Assembly: GCF_020921035.1 (NCBI RefSeq)
Contig: NC_063159.1
Location: 20,777,782-20,841,781, forward strand
DNA: 64,000 nt
Direction: 5' to 3'
From: Rhodamnia argentea
Taxonomy: Eukaryota > Streptophyta > Magnoliopsida > Myrtales > Myrtaceae
The notes below the pieces were generated by a model. That model did no database searches. It was given only the letters and a program-made list of their open reading frames with translations, and was not told where the DNA came from. The first letter of the stretch is position 1; each line of letters opens with the position of its first letter. This document shows positions 34,846 to 46,786 of this stretch, one piece after another. The position numbers and the translations under genes were made by a program.

Positions 34846-37800
34846 ATGGAGCGAGCGTTTGCCAACGGCGGCGAAGCTTTTGGCTCGCCGGCTAGTCCCG
34901 AGAAGCTCATTATCGACACTGATCCCGGGATCGGTTAGTTCTCGCCGAGCGTTCATTTCTTTGGGGTTGGTTAGCCTTCTGTCAGTTCACTGCACTTTCT
35001 CGGCCGCATTCGCCCGGAATGCGTGTCGGATTCCCGAATCATTTGTGGGGTTCTTCTGTTTCTCGTGATGGTGATCGATTGTTCTGCGACGGTCTGGTTG
35101 CTGGTCCATAGTGACTATTCTGTGTGTGCGCCCCTGTGTGTAAATCTTACTTTGGGAGTGCGTAGGGAGTCGGCGATGAGACGGTTTCATCAAAAGAAGT
35201 AGGAGAGATTCCTGAAATCAGAAGCCAAATGTGGCTTTCTGTGGTCCGGGAAAGAACATTCTGGGAAAGGACTCTTCTTATAGTGTGTAGTTTACCTTGG
35301 GTATCCACTGGTTTCCCTTTCAGCTGGAAATAAGTAGTAAGTGATTATTATAAGAGAAGGTAATAAGCTATAGGCTGATGGTGAGAAATGTGAGGTGAAT
35401 CCACGGGGAAGTGGAAATGATTGGCAAGTTTTCCTTTCTTATTGGTATTATTCTAGATGCATGAAAGCAATTTTTAATTTTTCAGTTGACTTTTTCGTAT
35501 AGGTTTCTCTTTTGACAAGAAAGTCCAAGTCTTTAGTTTCTTTCGTATAGGCTTATCTTTTAATATGATTTTCTCTTAACTTAACAAACAAAAAAGAACA
35601 AAGAAAAGATATGAAGTTTTAAGAGGATTTACGCGAAAAAGAGGATTAAATTGCTGCGTGAAGCTACTTAGATAGTTTATCCTCCTGTGATGGATTGAGT
35701 TGGTTTTGTGGCTACAGCCTGAGAAATTGGTGTAGAGGAATTATTAATTGGATGCTCGAGAGAGTTCGTTGGGGATTGGATGCCTGTGTTTAGGGATGAG
35801 TGGTTCCAGGTACCGTACGGGTTCCATGTGGAACCCGAAACCTACTTGTCTATACAGTTTCCTTATTTTTTGGAACCCGAAACCTACTTGCATACCGTGG
35901 AACCTAAAATCTACCCTTTCACAGGTTCCAGGATCGGTTCCAGGTTCCATCCGGTTTCCACATATTTTCTTAGTTGAATGATTGCAGTGAATAATCACAT
36001 TTATTGACCACCGCATACTGCTAAAATCCATTGACCACAATTCATATTTAGATACATGAAAAATATGAAACATTAATAAAGTAAAACTATCAATGATAAC
36101 CTGGTTCCGGATTATGCACTCATCATCGGACACTATGGAATATAATAGGATGACACGAAAACATATATATATACTTGCTCCGGATTCCACCTACCTTGAA
36201 TCTGGAACCTAACCGTCAGAACAGGCTCTCTCATTTTTTGAACCTGGAACTTACCCTCTATGTCCTGGAACCTAGAACCAATCGGTTCCTACCGGTCCGA
36301 TTCTCCAGGTTCCAGGTTTTATCCTAGAACCATGCTCACCCCAACCTATTTCCATGGAATTGGCTGTTTACGTTGCTGAAATTAGCAATGCAGTTGGGAG
36401 ATGGGCCATATTTGTTTTTTTTTTTTTCAACTGCACTACTATCCAGAATATGCAATTTGCCTTCCTCAATTGACTGTTTTACATCTCGTTTATTTTTATA
36501 AACATGTTTTAAGTTGACTGACAGATGATAGCATGGCAATCTTCATGGCATTTCAAGCTCCTGAGGTGGATATCTTGGGATTCACGACTATATTTGGTAA
36601 TGTTACAACAGAAGCTGCCACTCGCAATGCCTTGCTTTTGGTATGTATTTGTTTCATCTGGTTTAGTCGTATGTATTTCATTGTACCGAATATTTCTACA
36701 CAATGTCCAAGTATGTCCTTTTTTTGAGGATACGTAAATTCGTCATGTTTATGGAATATTTCATAGTCAATAACTACTTTTATTGTGTAAAAGGATAGTG
36801 TGAGATAGCTGGACGTCCAGGTGTTCCTGTAGCTGAAGGCAGCCATGAGCCTCTAAAGGTAATTGTTTTAGTTTGTTATCGGAGTTCACTCCAAGGAATT
36901 AAGGAGATGAGAATGCACTTCCCTACTTTAGCTAAACTTCTGACCTTTTCTGTGCTGCTTGAGTCTCAATCTCTGAATATGTCTCTGGATTTATACTGGG
37001 TTTCTATTCTCCTTGATTTGCATGTGTCTATTGTGCTTTAAGGTGATATTGTGCCTGATATCATGTATAGTAAAGTAATGTGGATGATTACATGTGCATC
37101 ATTAGCTTTGTTGGTGTCATCACAGGTTTAAGGAACATGATATATGCTACTTCATATCCATATTATACTGCAAACCGAAACCAAGTGAGCAAATCCGTTG
37201 TTCTGAGTAATCAAATATGTGTTTTGTCCCATTTTAGATTTGTTTCACGTTTGATTTATGCAAGAGGTAGAAGAGTCACCTTTTAATACTAGCATATGCA
37301 ACTTTCATGCCTTGGTTGTTATACGTGGAATGAGAGATCTTAATATATGTAATAGATATTACCCTTTCTATTTTTCCTAGGAAGCTTAACATGGAGATAC
37401 TAATAATATGTTGTCTGTGTGAGGCGATCTATTTGTTAAATTGACTTGGTTTGAATCCATTTCTTTATCTCAATGTTACAAAGTGTTGCCTGTGTGAGGC
37501 AATCCATTTGTTAAATTGACTTGGTTTGAATCCATTTCTTTATCTCATGTGCACTTTCAAATCACGTTTTGATAGGATGTATGATATTGCCACAAATTTT
37601 AATCCTATACTTTGCAGCTACTTTTCTTTCTTTTTGATGTCCTGCATGTTCAAACCACTTTTAGGTCTCTCTAGTTTTTACATTTTATTGCCGTCCTTCT
37701 GTTGAAGTCTAAAAGTCCTACATTTTTCTTCGAGAAGGGGGGAAAGCCACTTGGTGCTGACTTTGTCCACGGTTCTGATGGTATCGGCAACATATGTTTG

Positions 37801-39285
37801 CCTCCTCCCAATGCAAAGAAAGTTGAGAAGAGTGCCTCAGAGTTTTTAGTTGATAAGGTCTCTGAGTTTCCGGGTGAAGTATCTGTACTGGCACTTGGGC
37901 CTTTGACAAACTTAGCCTTGGTAAGTAGTGATCTCATGCCCAACTGCTTTATTCTGACGATTGCAATTTCACGGGGTGCCATGTTTTATCTCCTTCAGGC
38001 AGTCAAAAGAGATGCTTCCTTTGCAAGCAAGGTGAAGAAAATCGTTGTGCTTGGTGGTGCTTTCTTTGCGTTGGGAAATGTAAATCCTGCTGCAGAAGCA
38101 AACGTAAGTTCTAGCTGTTGTCTTATATTCTAGCTGTCCTCTTATATCTGATGAACATAGAAATAATTGTAATAGGTCTCTCTCTCTCTCTCTCTCTCTC
38201 TCCCTCTCTCTCTCAAGGATGCAGCATATATCTGTCCATGCAAATGCATAAGTGTTGTGGCAAACTCTCGCTTGGAATTTTGTTTCAGCTTTTTGATTCG
38301 CAAGAAAACCTCAATTTCGTTGTTTGGTGCACACTGTCTTTTTTCTGCCCTTGCTATCACCAATGCTTCGTACTTGATTTTGTGATTTCAGATCAGTCAC
38401 CAAGAGCCATGGTTCCACGTAAACCTCTCCTTTTGTTTTTGTTTTTCCTATTAAAGAGTCAGCACATGCATATCATTAAACTAAGTCTCCTGCTAAAGTT
38501 GATCATATCCTTGAGTTGGCCTTAAATAGCTCTTATCATCACTTGCAGATTTTTGGGGATCCAGAAGCAGCTGATGTTGTGTTTACTTCGGGGGCTGAAA
38601 TTATTGTTGTGGGGATAAACATCACAACCCAAGTGAAACTTACAGGTGCCCCTACTGTGTTTCTCTTGCTCATTTGACAAATAAATTTTCGTTTGCATCG
38701 CTTTATTATCTGGAAAAGGTCATCCATCTGAGAGTTATGGTGGTTTAGATGCCGACCTGCTTGATTTGAGGCTATCAAAGGGGAAGCATGCTCAAATTCT
38801 TAGTGATATGTGCAAGTTTTACAGAGATTGGCATGTTAAGTCTGATGGGGTCTATGGTATGCTTTGATACTCTAAGAACTGTAGTTTTACCAAAGTCTAA
38901 TTATCCTATGTCCTTCTCTTTACTACTTCGCTGGCATTTTCCAGGAATTTTCCCTCATGACCCCGTCAGTTTCATGGCGCTAGTTCGTCCTGATCTTTTC
39001 ACTTATAAACGCGGAGTTGTGAGGGTGGAGACACAAGGAATCTGCACAGGCCACACTATGATGGATCAAGGTCTAAAGAAGTATGTATACACCAGCTGAC
39101 TTTGCTAGTTAGTCACTTGGCTGTTTTTTTCTTGCTCACTTGACCAATGATTGGTTCTGTCTTCTGCTTTGTACAGATGGAACTCGAGCAACCCCTGGTC
39201 GGACCATTCTCCTGTTTCGGTCGCTTGGACGGTCAATGTGGATGAGGTTGTCAGTTGCATCAAGAAGTATCTGATGAAACAGTGA
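34846..39285 (+). CDS. URH1: Uridine/inosine nucleoside hydrolase, URH1-like
   Basis: Nine exons: 34846-34933, 36525-36640, 36799-36858, 37738-37920, 37999-38103, 38549-38645, 38749-38856, 38945-39080 and 39177-39285. They join to 333 residues with GT-AG introns. The enzyme cleaves ribonucleosides such as uridine and inosine to base and ribose in pyrimidine and purine salvage, probably in the cytosol since no targeting peptide is seen. The calcium/ribose-binding N-motif is LIIDTDPGIDD (residues 21-31). Intron 1 splits the codon for D30. Other family landmarks are FGNVTTEAATRNALLL, ALGPLTNLAL, LGGAFF, NVNPAAEAN, GINITTQV and the FPHDP box with the catalytic-site His-Asp. Length and motifs match Arabidopsis URH1 closely by recall. 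Intron 1 carries a 554-bp hAT-like element and intron 3 a 75-bp duplication. Confidence 0.95.
35791..36344. mobile_element. hAT-like element in intron 1 of the nucleosidase gene
   Basis: The ends are tagggatgagtggttccagg (left) and the complement ttggggtgagcatggttcta (right). Both ends are followed by dense GGTTCC/GGAACC repeats (for example 35812-35960 and 36180-36320), the same architecture as the GAACCGAAC-rich hAT-like elements at 21222 and 45099. Possible 8-bp flanks (cctgtgtt; cctatttc) match only in part. It is spliced out with the intron and has no coding capacity. Confidence 0.6.
37411..37547. repeat. 75-bp tandem duplication in intron 3 of the nucleosidase gene
   Basis: The unit starting ttgtctgtgtgaggcgatct at 37411 recurs at 37486 (ttgcctgtgtgaggcaatcc). 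Both continue through ttaaattgacttggtttgaa to ttctttatctca. Only three substitutions are visible in the shared 62 bases. Confidence 0.9.
38176..38214. repeat. CT microsatellite in intron 5 of the nucleosidase gene
   Basis: A nearly perfect CT dinucleotide run interrupted once by ccc. Confidence 0.9.
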
Positions 39286-39672
39286 AAGCCGTTGTGAATC
39301 CCTCTCCAAAACGATGTAAAACTACGGGGATGCTCTCTTTCCTTATTTATAATCGCAAATCCTTGCCTTCAATTTTAGTTGCAAGCGGTTCAGTTCGTCT
39401 AAATGTGGACTTTAAGGAAAGATTATACCTTGTTACTTCAGATGTTCACTTTCTCTATTTGGACGCGCTTTGGATTGTAATATGGTGAATATTTGACAAG
39501 TAAATGGAAACACACCATTAAAGAGATCATATCAATCGTTTTATAAGATAACACTTGTTTTTCAGTGGAAAGTGTCATTTCTCATGTTCTAGCAAAGATA
39601 AAATGCAAAAATAATGCCAATAAATTTGAAGAAGGGGTCGAAAGGAGAATTTTTGTGCTAGTATAATCTATG
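39286..39672. other. 3' flank of the nucleosidase gene
   Basis: Contains the untranslated end of the nucleosidase transcript. No gene is seen before the hAT element begins. Confidence 0.5.
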
Positions 39673-42054
39673 TAGCACCGACACTCCTCATAGGTTTGCG
39701 TGTCGGTATTGGACGCGTGTTGGACATGGACATGCGTATTGACACGCGGCCGAGACGCGTATCCAGCGTGTCGGACATGTAGAGTCCATTAAAAAAGAGA
39801 AAAACTTAATATTGGAAATTTGGAACCCTAGATATCATAGATTTACGATTCGCGTCCTCTCCCTCTCCTTCTCTTTGAGCCTCTCTCTAACTTGGTCACT
39901 CGACGCTCGCTCGAACTTAGTCATCTCCCTCGGTAAATCTGATACGTCGCTCGCTCGAAGTCAATCGTCTCTCTCAGAAGCAATCAGAATCTTCACCTGA
40001 GTCCGAGGCTCCGACCTCCGTCCAGATTTCTCAGCCCAATCGCTCTCCGAAGAGGTCACCATCTTCTCTCTCTCACTAGTTCGTGGTTCCCATCTTCAGT
40101 CATGGATAGATTTCGGTGTTGGGATTGCAGTCAGTTAGGACCTTGTTCTGTCAACGTTTATATGTTGTTTACCTTTTTCGTTCTGCTTTGAAGCACTTGG
40201 TCCTTGTCGTGTAAATCTCTATTTCAAGCATTTTGGAAGATCCATCTCTGTTGCTCTCATGATTGGTCGACCGTGAGCGTCGCATGTGAGGACTATTGAT
40301 TTTTTATCATATGCTCTTGAGGAACTCTGTGGTCGAATAGAACAAAATTGCATAGTGGTACATCTGCACATATTTTTCATCTACTCTTCCATTTTTTCTC
40401 TAGTTTTGTTTTCCGAATTACTGTGGTTTGAGAAATCAAATCAACAATTAGATTGTGATTTTGATATCCTTTTTACATTTCCGTTTGTCCAAATAAATAT
40501 GAACTGTCTTTCATTGGCATCTAGAGACTAGAGGTTCTTGTGGAGGCAGAGCTTGTGGAACACCCTCAACAAGCAATAATTTGTATCTGTGAGAAATTCT
40601 ATGTCTGATTCAAGTCTAAGTTGGGCTTTCTCTTCTCAGTGCTCACTGTGCATAATCCACTACATACTCCTGTCACAACTTTGTCTATACTATCCCGAGA
40701 GTTGCTTCAGAAGAGATTTCTTGCGTGATGGCCATGTTTTTGACAATGTTGCTCCACTGGTTTTGCTTGTAGTTTGTACATGATTCGAGTACATATCTTT
40801 TTTTTTGGTCCAAGAGTACATATCTTGTTTTGTTGAATTTGTGGTAACAACACATGGGAGTAATTCTGAATAAACATCAACATTTACCTTGGATGATTAT
40901 ACATGTTATATTCATAATTCTTGACATATTGTAATTGTATTTTTTGTAGAATGACTTCGAGTATGGATAGTAGCATTCCACCACCTACATCTAGCGATGA
41001 AGATTGGAATAACCCATTATGAAGGTATGTTACTAAGTTAGCTAATCCTAGTGAGGCATGAGGAATTTGTCTTGGAAATGTAAATTCTGTGGAAAAGATG
41101 TTAAGAGTTCATATATGAGAGTCGGGGCCCATTTGTTGAAGATAAGTGGAAAAGGAATTGCAAAATGCGAAAAAGTAGAAAAAAAATGATCTTTTAGAAA
41201 TGGAAAGATTAGAAGAAGAGGTTAAATCTAGATTGAAGAGCAAGGCGCCTAAAAATGCACATTCACCTCCTTCTAGTTTTTCAATTAGTGGTGGTGGTGG
41301 GATGGATTCATCATTTGACCCCAAAAAAAGGAAGATTGGAAGTGGGAGTGGTGGAGGATCAATTGAAAAGGCATTCAATATGACTATACGGGAACGTTTA
41401 GATTGTAAGATTGCTAGAATGTTCTATTCGACGGGCTTGCCGTTTAACCTTGCAAGAAATCCTTACTTTCAATCCGCTTTAACTTATGCCGTTAATCATA
41501 ATATTGTGGATTATGTACCTCCCAAACATAATTTGTTGATGACCATTTTGTTGCAAAAAGAGAAGGAAAACATTTATAGGTTGTGTGCACCTATTAGAAA
41601 TATGTGGAGGGGGTATAAGTATTGTGAGTGATGGATGGAGTGACTCACAAAAGAGGTCACTTATTAATTTTATGGCAGTGACGGATGGAGAAGCTATGTT
41701 TATAAAATTGTTTGATTGTTTAGGAGAAATAAATGATATGCATTTCATTTTTAACTTATTGAAAGAAGTTATCAATGAAATTGGGCATGTGAATGTGGTC
41801 CAAGTTATTACAGATAATGCTGCAAATTGTAAGGCCGCAAGACAACTCATTGAGCATGCATTTCCATATATTGTTTGGATGCCTTGTGTGGTGTACACCC
41901 TAAATCTAGTTTTGAAGAACATTTGTGCTGCAAAAAATATGGAGAATAATCACTTAGTTTATGAGGAATGTAGTTGGATTTCAAACATGTATCAAACATT
42001 TCATCATAAACCATTCAATGAGATGAGTAATATACAATGAGTTTGTTAGCTTGA

Positions 42055-43041
42055 TGATGCGGTAGCATTTAATGATGTTAGTAATAATACACTCGGCGTT
42101 AATGAGCAATCCTTGATTCCATTCGCAAATTCTGCACAATCATTATTCGTTCGGACCAAGGTTGATTTTCATCACAATTTGCTTCGGTGGATCGTGTCTA
42201 CATGAAGAATATCGACTAGGATTGTCGATAGTAAAGTATCGTTTCTTTCCTTTTCAATAAGATAATCAATTCACCAGATTGATTGCTATGATTCCATAGC
42301 GATTTACTAGATTGATTGTTGACCCGATCGATTAAAGATACAAAGGTATATTCAAGACATGATTGATTGATGATTCTAATTCAAGATGTGATTGATTGTT
42401 GATTCTAATTGAAGATGTGATTGATTGTTGATACAAAGGTATATTCAAGACATGATTGATTGCTGATTCTAATTCAAGATGTGATTGATTGTTGATTTCA
42501 AACAATATCTTACCTTATTAGTTGCTGATTTGATGCTTAATCAAAGACATATCAATGGAAGGCTGATTGGAGTTGTTTCCTTTGAAATTGATAGATCTTT
42601 TAGGATTGTTATTGGTTGTGCAAGGTTGGTGGATGAGATTGTTGTCTTTTATTTCGTTTTTGCTCTGTCTTAGTCTTTTTATATAATTGAAGAGTCTGCT
42701 CCATTGTAAAGACAGATATGATGAATGAATGAGAATTCCTCTTTTAAGTTGGATTTGCTTTGTATCGGTTTATTTAGCCTTGGAAATTGGATTCTTCCTC
42801 GGTGGTGAACGAAAAACCCTTTAGCCTTGGTTTGTAGTTATCCTTTAAACCTTGATGGTGAGCCTCTACCCCGAATTTCGATTTTGATTCTTGGCTAGTG
42901 GTGCTTCCTTTAGGCCTTGATAAGATCGTATCTTATCCTTATTCACATTCTTCCTTCGAAATCTATCTTATAAACTTTGATCGATTCATATTTCTATTCA
43001 TAATCACTCAAAACGCACTCGCCCGCCTCACGCACGCATCA
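42055..43041 (+). mobile_element. Solo LTR inserted in the hAT transposase
   Basis: A 987-bp segment starting TG (tgatgcggtagc) and ending CA (cgcacgcatca). It is flanked by the exact 5-bp repeat cttga at 42050-42054 and 43042-43046. Removing it rejoins the transposase text (FVSL to LKFLSV), which fixes the ends. It holds a tandem minisatellite built on gattgattgttgattctaat (42350-42500), a TATA-like tttatataattg near 42676, and no coding. The family (copia or gypsy) cannot be told, and its strand is inferred from the TATA-like box only. Confidence 0.85.
42345..42500. repeat. Minisatellite within the solo LTR
   Basis: Four to five copies of a ~30-bp unit containing gatgtgattgattgttgatt and attcaaga. 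Some copies also carry acaaaggtatattcaagaca. Confidence 0.8.
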
Positions 43042-44330
43042 CTTGAAGTTTCTTTCCGTAGCGGATACCCATTTTGCTGCGATGATTGTGATGCTTTAGA
43101 GGTTTAAGTTAATCAAATGCGTCTTCAAAGCATGGTTATTTGTGACAAATGGAATATTTATATAGATGATAATTAAGGAAGAGCTAAGTTTGTCAAGGAC
43201 AAGGTGTTGGATGATTTTTTGTGGGATTCAATTGATTATATACTTTCCTTCACTCCTATTTATGACATGCTTAGAATTTGTGACATCGACAAGCCTTGTC
43301 TTCACTTAGTCTATGACATGTGGGATTCAATGATTATTAAAGTGAAGAGAGCTATATATGCGCGAGAAGTGAAAAGGCTAGATGATGAATCTACATTTGT
43401 GGATCGTTGGACTAGAAACAATACTCCACTTTGTTACTTGGCATATGCCTTGAATCCTAGGTAAGTTCTAAAATTGTATGAGATTATTAGTTCATTAGTT
43501 GGTATTTTTTCTTCAACATGATAATATAATACTCTTCTTCCTTATTATGATTTTCTACTTGTATTTTATAGGTACTACAGTGATCATGGCTCAATGAAGA
43601 GCCTATTCGAGTTTCTCCTTACAAGGATAAAGAGATCAACCAAGAAAGACTAAAATGCCTTAAGAAATATTTTCCTAACTTGGATGAGCGTAACAAGGTG
43701 AATTCGAATTTGTAAATTTTGCGTGCAAAAATGGGGATTTTAGAGAATTTGATTCCATTCATAATCGGTATGCTATGTATCCTATAGCTTGGTGGGTTAT
43801 TCATGGTGCATGTGCACCTAGGCTTCAAAGCATAGCCTTAAAGCTTCTTGCACAACCTTCTTCTTCATCATGTGTTGAGAGGAATTGAAGTATTTACTCC
43901 TTTTATGAATTTGGTATAAAGTACTTACTTCCTGTACAACCTTTTATGAATTGAAGTACTTACTCCCTTACCAAAAAAAATAAAATGACCCCAAAACGTG
44001 CAGAAGATTTGGTTTACATTCATAGCAACATTCATCTTCTATCAAGAAAAAGCCCACGATATGCAGAAGGAGAGATCAAGAAGTGAGATATTGGCGGAGA
44101 TGCATTTGACACGTTTGAAAATGTTGGGGTGCTTGAAGTTGTGAGTCTTTCACTTGATGAGCTGGATATTAAGTCTGCTATTTTTTCAGAAGAAGTGGAT
44201 AATGTAGATGTAGATGAATGACCTCTTGAGAGCATTTCTTCACAAAGTGCAGCAGAAATGCCTCGTAAAAGACCTGGTGAGCCACCCATTGGCTTCTTGA
44301 TTTTCACGTTGTTCTTGTGAAAGCTAATCT

Positions 44331-45090
44331 TGTCAACTAGAAGAGATGTCTTTAGGATTTTTGGAGGATTTCATGTTATCTCCTTTTGTAGTGGTTTCTG
44401 TTTCTCTGTTTTTGGTGATCTTGTTGATGAGAGGACATAATGAAGGAAATGCTTGAACTATTATTTCCCAGACTTAAGGCTCAGTGTGCTGAAGTTAATG
44501 TTTTAAAGTGTTTCTGGTCAAGTCACACTGCCTGTTTTTTGGACTAGAGAAAATTTGTGTGCGATTAGATCAAAATATTGATTTTCTGATGCTTTTTAAA
44601 GAGGTGGTGTCTTATCACTGTGTGAAAAAACTTTGTCTTCTCTCTCATGCAGGCTCATCCCTTTTTTTGTCCAGTAAGACCTGCGGAAGCATCAGAAATT
44701 ATGCCTAAAGATTTAAAACTTTGTGAGACTTTGATTCGTATGGCGCTTTGGATGTTGGCAGACTTTGATTCATATAGCTCTCTATGTAATCTTTATTTGT
44801 TTTTGGACAAGGTCTCTATAAACATACTGGATGTGGACTGAGGTTGCAGGTTGGACTGGATGGATGACTTCTTCTTGTCCTAAAAAATAACAAGAAGGAA
44901 ACAAAGAGGAAAAAAAAGTACATTTAAATCGGATGCTTTTGCACGTATTCGTGAATTGTTGCCTTTTTTTTTTTTCCTTTCTTTTTTGAAATAATGTCAA
45001 CGATATGCACCATGATACACTCATTTAGTTTTGGAACGAACATCTTAGGTGTATCTTTACATTTACTATTAACACGAAGATCAATGCGTC
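44331..45090. other. Intergenic, no gene recognised
   Basis: Contains short frames without recognisable domains and T-rich runs (44962-44990). The missing right end of the hAT element may lie here. Confidence 0.4.
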
Positions 45091-45098
45091 GTTTTCAT

Positions 45099-45655
45099 CG
45101 GGGATTTCAAAATCGAACTGGAAAATCAAATCAAATCAAATCAAACCTCTAACCAAACTGAAAATTTCGTGCATTTCTATTCGATTTGGTATAGTATTCG
45201 ATTCAGGTAATTGAAAACTAACCATGCTTTTTTCTAGTTCTATTATTCGGTTCGGTTCAATTCGGTTAACCAAATCGCATTGAAAATCTCAAAAATAAAC
45301 TTTTTTATTTTTTATTTTATTTTCTTCTTTTCATTGTTGGGGCTGAGGGCCGATTGGGGTCGCCGGCCCTTGGGCGAGGGCTGCGAAGTCCTCACCGGCC
45401 CCGGGTGAGGGCGCCGAAGTCCCCAGCCCCAAAAAAAGAAAAGAAAGAAAAACAAAGTCAAAAATAAAAAATCAAAATCAAAATAATAAAAAAAAAAGAA
45501 AAAATCGAAAATTGAACCGAACCAAATCGAAGTGAACTGAATTTTTTGTTCGGTTCGGGCGAGGCTCGGTTCGAGTTCAAACTTGCACGCTAACGGTTCA
45601 GCTCGGTTAAGTTTTCTTGAAAAATCAAATCCAGATGAACTATTGACATTCCCTA
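45099..45655. mobile_element. hAT-like non-autonomous element related to the one at 21222
   Basis: Left end cggggatttcaaaatcgaac and right-end complement tagggaatgtcaatagttca are followed inward by GGTTCGGTTC/GAACCGAACC repeats. The flanks gttttcat (45091-45098) and gctttcat (45656-45663) match at 7 of 8 bases, fitting an 8-bp hAT duplication. The core is a GC-rich block (45340-45430), followed by an A-rich run (45435-45505). No coding. Confidence 0.7.
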
Positions 45656-45663
45656 GCTTTCAT

Positions 45664-46449
45664 GTGTGGCTCACGCAAACATATATATTTTTGTTTGTCA
45701 ACAAATAGACCATTGTCACAAATAGAAAAATCTTGAGACATCGATAGTCCTATATTTAACATTTTCACATCCTGTACAAGTAAATGGGACAACACAGAAG
45801 TCCATCAAGTGAACGAAATCTCAAAGTAAATTATAGTGATTTAATAAACTTTCTATATTCAGAACCATAGAGATGTCAAGAACGGGAAATCACATCCAAA
45901 TCCAAGCTACACGACTATCTTTTGACCTTAGTTACGAGCTTAAGCGATGTACTCAACTCTAGATCCCAAATTCTTTAACACAATGAAAAGGACACTGTTA
46001 ATCGAGTAGCTTGCGTTAAGAGTCTTCATGGGTAATGCCGTTAACATCTGCTGATCACCATTTGCAAGCAAATGATATGTGTTTTTCACAAACAGTGAGG
46101 CTCCTCGCACGAATACCTTCAAATGTAACCCCAAGTCCAAATGCCAGAATCAAGCCGAACTCATTATGACTTTGGTTAGCATTTTTCATCTTCATGCTCT
46201 CTTCCAGCCAATCTGTCCTCACTGACCAAGCAGCTACAAACTATCCAACAATCTGAAGGACTTCTCCAACAACTAGTGACGTGCCTTTGCAATGAAGTAA
46301 CCAATTGCATCCTACACACTATGTAAAAAGGAAGAAAGAACGCACTTAATCTTGTCTTTGATAATTAGTTTACTCACAAAAGTTTAGTTGCCAAATGTCA
46401 CATATCGATGATTTAGCAATAAGATTACTCGATTTAAGAGAGACAGTTT
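45664..46449 (-). other. Intergenic, possible remainder of an antisense hAT
   Basis: An antisense open stretch of 66 codons at 45940-46140 (LGLHLKVFVRGASLFVKN) has no family I recognise. It lies downstream of the antisense BED finger and could be more of that element. Confidence 0.3.
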
Positions 46450-46786
46450 AAAATAATTGAAACAACAGCATAACATATTGGCGAAGTATGTCGGGAATAT
46501 TGGCAAGTTCAATTTGATCGTCTGGATGAATTACCAACCCCACCAAATTGACCCAAGGCATTTCTTTGCCTTTTATCAACATTTGCACATGGGTATTCCT
46601 TACATCTTGACAAATGACGGAGCATCGAATTGGTACCCTCATTACTAGCACAACCTATCTCAACCCCACAATACAAACATTTAGCCTTTTCTTTACTAGA
46701 AATCTATCTGAAGTGTTCCCACAATACCGAAGATCTCCTCTTTTTTTTTCTATGGTACTTGAACTTGAAGCACTCGATTCAGCCAT
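46450..46786 (-). pseudogene. N-terminal BED zinc-finger fragment of a second hAT transposase
   Basis: On the minus strand an ATG at 46786 opens MAESSASSSSTIEKK. After a frameshift come SSVLWEHFR and KAKCLYCGVEIGCASNEGTN, then SMLRHLSRCKEYP. This spells the BED-finger pattern CX2C...HX4C (as H, L, S, R, C) typical of hAT transposases of the RICESLEEPER group. The catalytic domain was not found. A longer open frame on the same strand (46448-46651) is a shadow in another frame. Confidence 0.7.

Larger units (their letters stand above)
40951..44322 (+). pseudogene. hAT transposase pseudogene (BED finger, DUF659, hAT dimerisation)
   Basis: It starts at ATG 40951 (MTSSMDSSIPP). A BED zinc finger follows in shifted frames (YVTKLANPSEA; LSWKCKFCGKDVKSSYMRVG; HLLKISGKGIAKCEKV), ending near 41190. 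An open stretch 41200-41631 leads into the catalytic core: SIVSDGWSDSQKRSLINFMA and VVQVITDNAANCKAA at 41618-41850. After the solo LTR it resumes at 43042 (LKFLSVADTHFAAMIVML), with RAKFVKDKVLDDFLWDSIDY near 43175 and YDMLRICDIDKPCLHLVYDM near 43260. An intron separates 43460 from 43572, and the C-terminal dimerisation region ends with MTPKRAEDLVYIHSNI near 43985 and SLDELDI near 44150. Many stops and frameshifts show that it is dead. Confidence 0.85.
39673..44330 (+). mobile_element. Decayed autonomous-type hAT transposon
   Basis: The probable left end is tagcaccgacac at 39673, followed by gtgtcgg/cgcgtgtcgga-type subterminal repeats to about 39780. Next comes a leader with CT-rich text (39850-40080) and an intron-like stretch. 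The transposase region is 40951-44322. The right end and target duplication were not found. A 987-bp solo LTR (42055-43041) splits the transposase. Confidence 0.7.

Noticed and set aside
34543..34956. 137-codon antisense frame over the nucleosidase leader and exon 1
   Set aside because: Serine/arginine-rich text produced by GA and GCT repeats on the opposite strand of a well-supported exon.
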